From the NCBI GenBank assembly GCA_028727605.1, contig JAQYOA010000144.1, positions 1 to 35,726 of the forward strand: 35,726 nucleotides of DNA, read 5' to 3'. This stretch comes from Lachnospiraceae bacterium. Its GTDB lineage: Bacteria; Bacillota; Clostridia; Lachnospirales; Lachnospiraceae. Shown here in pieces: positions 31,305 through 35,726 of this stretch. Below the pieces are notes generated by a model. It was not told where the DNA came from, searched no databases, and saw only the letters and a program-made list of their open reading frames with translations. Every line of letters starts with the position of its first letter. Positions within the stretch are counted from its first letter, which is position 1. The translations under genes and the position numbers were made by a program.

Positions 31305-34124
31305 TTGGAAAAGAAAGATACAGAAAACAGAGAAATTCAGAAAAAGCCGGAAGAGCAGGCGAAACCGAAAAAGAAAAATATTATTTCGGTTGTCCGTCCG
31401 CAGAACGCGACCAGTAAAGAAGCAAGAGAGTTTACGAGAACACAGGGACAGCGCTCAAAAGGAGACCGTCCGTCACGTCCGGCTCGTCCGGATGGAAACC
31501 GTGCTTCCCGTCCGGATGGAAGCCGCACGGTGCGTCAGCAGGAGCGTCCGGTTCGTCAAAATACTGCTGAGGATGTAAAAGCACAGTCCGTGAAACCGGA
31601 AACAGCTTCCGCCGTGAATTCGAATCCGGCTGCAAATAATACAAATACAGCTGCAAAATCTGCGTCAGAGCAGCGCCCGGCGGGAGAGCGTACCTTCCGG
31701 AGCAATGAGCGTACGGATCGTCCTTTCCGGAACAACGAGCGTCAGGATCGCTCGGCGGGAGAGCGCACCTTCCGAAACAACGATCGCACAGACCGTCCGA
31801 ATCGTCAGGGAGACCGTCCGATGGGAGAACGCACCAACCGCAGTGATCGTCCGGCAGGAGATCGTACCTTCCGGAATAATGACCGCAATGCCAGAACGAA
31901 TGAGCGTACGGATCGCCCGATGGGAGACCGTCAGAACAGAAACAGCGATCGTCCTTTCCGAAACAACGATCGCACAGACCGTCCGGCAGGAGATCGCCAG
32001 AATCGTCAGAACGATCGCCCGATGGGAGACCGTCAGAATCGTCAGGGAGACCGTACATCCCGTCCGGGTATGACACGTCCGTTCCAGGGGAAGGATGAAG
32101 AGAATCAGAGCCGTCGCCCGCAGAGTGATAGAAGAAGAAGCGAGCATAAGAGCAATGCTGCGGAAACTATGGATCTGGGCATCAAAAAACCGACCCGCGA
32201 TACCGGAAAGAAAGAAAAAGACAAGAATAAAGATACATTAAGAGAAAATAAATTCAGTGAAGACCGCCGCAGCGGAAACCGGCCGAATCAGGGACATCAT
32301 CAGCAGTCAAAGCTGCCGAAGGCACTGCAGAAGCCGGCTGTAAAACCGAAACAGGATTCTCCGAAGGATGAGGTCAAAGAGATTACGCTTCCGGAGAAAA
32401 TGACAATCCGGGAACTGGCGGAGAAAATGAAAATGCAGCCTTCCGTTATTGTGAAGAAACTGTTTATGGAAGGAATCATGGTTACAGTGAACCATGAGAT
32501 CGAATTTGAAAAGGCACAGGAAATCGCGATGGAGTACAACATCATCGCAGAGCCGGAAGAAAAAGTGGATGTAATCGAAGAACTTCTGAAAGAAGATGAG
32601 GAAAATCCGGATGATCTGGTTCCGCGTCCTCCGGTTGTATGTGTTATGGGTCATGTTGACCATGGTAAGACCTCACTTCTGGACTGCATCCGAAATACCC
32701 ATGTGACAGACCGCGAGGCCGGCGGTATTACCCAGCACATCGGTGCTTATACCGTTTCTGTAAACAAACAGCGGATTACATTCCTCGATACACCGGGACA
32801 TGAGGCATTTACCGCAATGCGTATGCGTGGAGCAAATGCAACCGATATTGCAATTCTTGTAGTTGCAGCAGACGATGGTGTGATGCCTCAGACTGTGGAA
32901 GCAATCAATCATGCGAAAGCAGCAGGCGTTGAAATTGTGGTTGCCATCAATAAGATTGATAAACCGGGTGCCAATGTAGAGAGAGTAAAACAGGAGCTTT
33001 CCGAGTACGAACTGATTCCGGAAGACTGGGGCGGAAGCACAGTATTTGTTCCGGTATCTGCGAAAACCCAGGAAGGTATTGAGGATCTTCTGGAGATGAT
33101 TCTTCTGACATCAGAGGTTCTGGAGCTGAAGGCTAATCCGAAACGCCGGGCAAGAGGTCTGGTTATTGAGGCTGAGCTGGATAAAGGAAAAGGACCTGTG
33201 GCTACCATTCTGGTTCAGAAAGGTACCCTCCATGTGGGCGATTATATCGCAGCAGGTGCATGCTCCGGAAAAGTACGTGCAATGATGGATGATAAGGGAC
33301 GCCGTGTGAAAGAGGCAGGCCCGTCCACTCCGGTTGAGATCTTAGGTCTCTCCGATGTGCCAAATGCCGGTGAAGTTCTGGTTCAGACAGAAACAGACAA
33401 AGAGGCGAAAAACTTTGCGGCTACCTTTGTATCGGAAGGCAGAAAGAGTCTTCTGGAGGAAACCAAAGCGAAGATGTCACTGGATGATCTGTTCAACCAG
33501 ATTCAGGAAGGCAATCTGAAAGAGCTCGGCATCGTAGTAAAGGCCGATGTACAGGGTTCTGTGGAGGCAGTAAAACAGAGTCTTGTGAAACTGTCCAATG
33601 ACGAAGTTGTCGTACGGATTGTTCACGGCGGTGTTGGTGCGATCAACGAATCCGATGTTATGCTGGCTTCTGCATCCAATGCCATCATTATCGGTTTCAA
33701 TGTCCGTCCGGATGCAACGACAAAATCAATGGCAGAACAGCTGGGTGTTGATGTAAGACTGTACCGTGTCATCTATCAGGCAATTGAAGATGTGGAAGCA
33801 GCTATGAAAGGTATGCTTGAGCCGATTTACGAAGAGAAAGTAATTGGTCATGCGGAAATTCGTCAGCTGTTTAAGGCTTCCGGTGTCGGCACAATTGCAG
33901 GAAGCTATGTGATGGACGGTGTATTCCAGAGAGGCTGTAAGGTACGTATTTCCCGTGAAGGTGAGCAGATCTTCGAGGGAGCACTTGCTTCACTGAAACG
34001 GTTTAAAGACGATGTAAAAGAAGTCCGTTCCGGTTACGAGTGCGGTCTTGTATTTGAAGGCTTCAATGATATCCAGGAGTTCGATCAGGTAGAGGCTTAT
34101 ATCATGGTCGAGGTTCCAAGATAG
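31305..34124 (+). CDS. infB: Translation initiation factor IF-2
   Basis: 939 residues from TTG 31305; AGGAG is 9 nt upstream and the open frame before it is the end of ylxQ. The N-terminal 440 residues are charged and disordered-looking, with an Arg/Asn/Asp-rich tract at about 125-260. Then comes the IF2_N helix domain ([20 protein letters not shown]). The G domain has G1 GHVDHGKT (449-456), G2 [11 protein letters not shown]3 DTPGHEAF, G4 NKID and G5 SAKT. Domains II-IV complete it, ending MVEVPR. It delivers initiator tRNA to the 30S subunit with GTP. It is 14 nt after ylxQ and 24 nt before rbfA. Confidence 0.97.
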   Translation: MEKKDTENREIQKKPEEQAKPKKKNIISVVRPQNATSKEAREFTRTQGQRSKGDRPSRPARPDGNRASRPDGSRTVRQQERPVRQNTAEDVKAQSVKPETASAVNSNPAANNTNTAAKSASEQRPAGERTFRSNERTDRPFRNNERQDRSAGERTFRNNDRTDRPNRQGDRPMGERTNRSDRPAGDRTFRNNDRNARTNERTDRPMGDRQNRNSDRPFRNNDRTDRPAGDRQNRQNDRPMGDRQNRQGDRTSRPGMTRPFQGKDEENQSRRPQSDRRRSEHKSNAAETMDLGIKKPTRDTGKKEKDKNKDTLRENKFSEDRRSGNRPNQGHHQQSKLPKALQKPAVKPKQDSPKDEVKEITLPEKMTIRELAEKMKMQPSVIVKKLFMEGIMVTVNHEIEFEKAQEIAMEYNIIAEPEEKVDVIEELLKEDEENPDDLVPRPPVVCVMGHVDHGKTSLLDCIRNTHVTDREAGGITQHIGAYTVSVNKQRITFLDTPGHEAFTAMRMRGANATDIAILVVAADDGVMPQTVEAINHAKAAGVEIVVAINKIDKPGANVERVKQELSEYELIPEDWGGSTVFVPVSAKTQEGIEDLLEMILLTSEVLELKANPKRRARGLVIEAELDKGKGPVATILVQKGTLHVGDYIAAGACSGKVRAMMDDKGRRVKEAGPSTPVEILGLSDVPNAGEVLVQTETDKEAKNFAATFVSEGRKSLLEETKAKMSLDDLFNQIQEGNLKELGIVVKADVQGSVEAVKQSLVKLSNDEVVVRIVHGGVGAINESDVMLASASNAIIIGFNVRPDATTKSMAEQLGVDVRLYRVIYQAIEDVEAAMKGMLEPIYEEKVIGHAEIRQLFKASGVGTIAGSYVMDGVFQRGCKVRISREGEQIFEGALASLKRFKDDVKEVRSGYECGLVFEGFNDIQEFDQVEAYIMVEVPR
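31675..32090 (+). repeat. Degenerate Arg/Asn/Asp-rich repeat tract inside infB
   Basis: In-frame imperfect repeats encode units such as [19 protein letters not shown] and RPMGER, visible in DNA as recurring CGTCCG, GATCGC and GGAGACCGT blocks. It lies in the species-variable N-terminal part of IF-2. The unit lengths vary, so replication slippage is a likely origin. Confidence 0.85.
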
Positions 34125-34148
34125 AGATTGTGAAATGAGGAAATAAAA

Positions 34149-34535
34149 TTGAGAAAAAACAGTATAAAAAACACCAGGATCAACGCGGAAGTTCAAAGAG
34201 AGCTCTCCAATATTATCCGTAAGGAGATCAAGGATCCGCGCATCGGGCTGATGACTTCCGTGACCGATGTGGAAGTGGCGCCTGATCTGAAAACCTGTAA
34301 GGTATATATCAGCGTCCTGGGGGATGTGCAGGCGAAGGAGGATACCATCAGAGGACTTCGAAACGGGGAAGGCTTCATTCGAAGACTTCTCGCGAAGAAT
34401 CTGAACCTGAGAAATACGCCGGAGCTTACTTTTGTCCTGGACGAATCCATTGAATACGGCGTGACGATGTCAAAGCTGATCGATGAGGTAACCCGAAAAG
34501 AAGATAGGGGTGAAGAGGAAAATGAAGAGAATTGA
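34149..34535 (+). CDS. rbfA: 30S ribosome-binding factor A
   Basis: 128 residues from TTG 34149, with GAGGAAA about 6 nt upstream. The KH-like fold is recognisable from NTRINAEVQRELSNIIRKEI, KDPRIGLMTSVTDVEVAPDL and the C-terminal TPELTFVLDESIEYG. It binds late 30S precursors near the 16S 5' helix. An acidic tail (RGEEENEEN) overlaps the nrnA start by 14 nt. Confidence 0.95.
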   Translation: MRKNSIKNTRINAEVQRELSNIIRKEIKDPRIGLMTSVTDVEVAPDLKTCKVYISVLGDVQAKEDTIRGLRNGEGFIRRLLAKNLNLRNTPELTFVLDESIEYGVTMSKLIDEVTRKEDRGEEENEEN

Positions 34536-35493
34536 TGAGATTCTGGCAGGAGTGAAAACAGCAGCCATTGCGGGCCATGTGCGCCCGGATGGCGACTGTA
34601 CCGGTTCCTGCATGGGACTGTACCTTTATCTGAAAGAGAACTATCCTCAGATTCAGACGGATGTTTATCTCGAAGAAGTGCGTCCGGAATATGATCACAT
34701 CAGGGATATCAACGAGGCAAAATGCAGTTGTGAGGAAGAAAAACAGTATGATCTTTTCTGTATCCTGGATGCTTCCAGCAGAGACCGGGTCGGCGTTGCT
34801 GCGTCTTTGCTGGATACTGCAGTGAAAACAGTATGTATTGATCACCATGTGACAAATCTTGGATACTGTATGGAGAATCATGTCTGTGCCGATGCCAGCT
34901 CCTCCTGCGAGGTGCTTTTTGATCTGCTGGAGGAAGAAAAAATCTCCCCGGATTGTGCAGCGGCATTGTACACCGGAATTGTGACAGATACCGGAGTGTT
35001 TCAATACAGCTGTACGTCTCCTCATACCATGCGCGTTGCAGCGAAGCTGATGGAGAAAGGGATTCCTTTTTCCAAAATTATTGAACGTGCATTTTTTCAG
35101 AAAACCTATGAGCAAAATCAGCTGATGGGAAGAACATTGATGGAGAGTATCATGCTCCTGGATAAAAAGTGTATTGTCGGTATTGTACGCCAGAGAGAGC
35201 TGGATTTCTACGGACTTACACCGGGAGATATGGATGGAATTGTGAACCAGCTGAAAAACACCAAGGGAGTCCATGTGGCACTTTTCCTTTATGAGCTCAA
35301 ACCTCAGGTATTTAAAGTGAGTCTGCGTTCCGATGAACTGGTAGATGTAAGCTCTATCGCAGCAGTTTTTGGAGGCGGCGGTCATACAAGAGCGGCAGGC
35401 TGTACCATGACAGGCAGTCCTTATGATGTGATCAACAACATTACCCTGTACATCGAAAAACAGCTGCAAAGCCATGAGGAAACGAATGCATGA
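34522..35493 (+). CDS. nrnA: DHH-family phosphoesterase, NrnA-type oligoribonuclease/pAp phosphatase
   Basis: 323 residues from ATG 34522. The DHH domain has AGHVRPDGDCTGS, ILDASSRDRVG and CIDHHVTN, all metal-site motifs. The DHHA1 domain ends with FGGGGHTRAAGC. Relatives degrade 2-5 nt RNA or pGpG and dephosphorylate pAp. GTG 34510 is an in-frame alternative; ATG is preferred for family length, with AGGGGTG about 9 nt upstream. It sits between rbfA and truB as in many Firmicutes, and its stop overlaps the truB start (ATGA). Confidence 0.93.
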   Translation: MKRIDEILAGVKTAAIAGHVRPDGDCTGSCMGLYLYLKENYPQIQTDVYLEEVRPEYDHIRDINEAKCSCEEEKQYDLFCILDASSRDRVGVAASLLDTAVKTVCIDHHVTNLGYCMENHVCADASSSCEVLFDLLEEEKISPDCAAALYTGIVTDTGVFQYSCTSPHTMRVAAKLMEKGIPFSKIIERAFFQKTYEQNQLMGRTLMESIMLLDKKCIVGIVRQRELDFYGLTPGDMDGIVNQLKNTKGVHVALFLYELKPQVFKVSLRSDELVDVSSIAAVFGGGGHTRAAGCTMTGSPYDVINNITLYIEKQLQSHEETNA

Positions 35494-35726
35494 TCAACGG
35501 AATTCTCAATGTACGCAAGGAACCCGGCTTTACTTCCCATGATGTGGTGGCGAAGCTACGTGGAATTATCGGACAAAAGAAGATTGGTCATACGGGTACC
35601 CTTGATCCAGACGCGACAGGTGTGCTTCCGGTATGTCTGGGTAAAGGGACGAAACTCTGCGATATGCTGACTGATAAAGACAAAACCTATGAGGCAGTAC
35701 TGCTTTTGGGAAAAACTACCGATACG
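35490..35726 (+). CDS. truB: tRNA pseudouridine-55 synthase, 5' part only
   Basis: The first 79 codons are visible before the right edge. MINGILNVRKEPGFTSHDVV is the usual TruB opening. GHTGTLDPDATGVLPVCLG carries the catalytic Asp in GTLDPDA, and DKTYEAVLLLGKTTDT is the next conserved block. It makes pseudouridine 55 in the T-loop of tRNAs. ATG 35490 overlaps the nrnA stop by 4 nt. Confidence 0.96.
   Translation, partial: MINGILNVRKEPGFTSHDVVAKLRGIIGQKKIGHTGTLDPDATGVLPVCLGKGTKLCDMLTDKDKTYEAVLLLGKTTDT

Noticed and set aside
31675-32090. CRISPR array or tandem-repeat locus
   Set aside because: The repeats are in frame with infB, imperfect and without constant spacers.
31432-32147. Minus-strand frames opposite the IF-2 repeat tract
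   Set aside because: They mirror the repetitive codons (Ser/Asp/Gly/Leu- or Thr/Ile-rich) and have no independent support.

Overview
The window looks like a chromosomal segment of a gut-type Firmicute, most likely a member of the Lachnospiraceae (Clostridia). Reasons: consensus sigma-A type promoters, strong AGGAGG ribosome sites, a T-box leader on cysS, a 2-hydroxyacyl-CoA dehydratase activase, a tgt-yajC pair, DUF1015 and M42 genes, and the Firmicute order rimP-nusA-rnpM-ylxQ-infB-rbfA-nrnA-truB. The genus cannot be fixed from the sequence alone. I see no insertion sequence, prophage, CRISPR array, tRNA or rRNA.

Layout. 1-614 (-) is the 5' part of an activase. 831-2374 holds tgt and yajC, closed by a terminator. 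2532-7234 is a branched-chain amino-acid operon, leuB-ilvD-ilvB, without ilvC or ilvN nearby. 7239-9688 is a serine operon, serC-serA, with its own promoter and a structured leader; it converges on a bidirectional terminator with the minus-strand pair cysS and a SpoU-type RNA methyltransferase (9796-12086), which is led by a Cys T-box. 12562-15804 is a run of a SAM methyltransferase, an M42 aminopeptidase, a tiny very basic protein and a DUF1015 protein. 15853-24133 is an oligopeptide ABC importer (substrate-binding lipoprotein, two permeases, two ATPases) with a long leader and a terminator. Behind that terminator sits a membrane-anchored ApbE-like protein. 25550-28843 is glgB plus an MscS-type channel. 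28856 to the right end is the nusA/infB operon, running off the window inside truB.

The most unusual part is the peptide importer. The binding protein appears to be a circular permutation of the OppA/AmiA fold: the segment that is normally C-terminal sits directly after the lipoprotein linker, and the protein ends where the normal C-terminal segment would begin. In the same cassette OppB has a roughly 275-residue external domain, OppD has a charged, probably coiled-coil insertion of about 220 residues between Walker A and the Q-loop, and OppF carries a C-terminal two-helix membrane hairpin. All are intact reading frames in one operon, so this looks like a remodelled but functional transporter rather than decay.

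Other points of interest: a SerA that seems to lack the usual catalytic Glu; a degenerate ApbE homologue reachable only by read-through; a REP-like perfect palindrome before glgB; five non-ATG starts among the genes of the nusA/infB operon; an Arg/Asn/Asp-rich low-complexity tract in IF2; and a 54-residue protein of net charge about +22.
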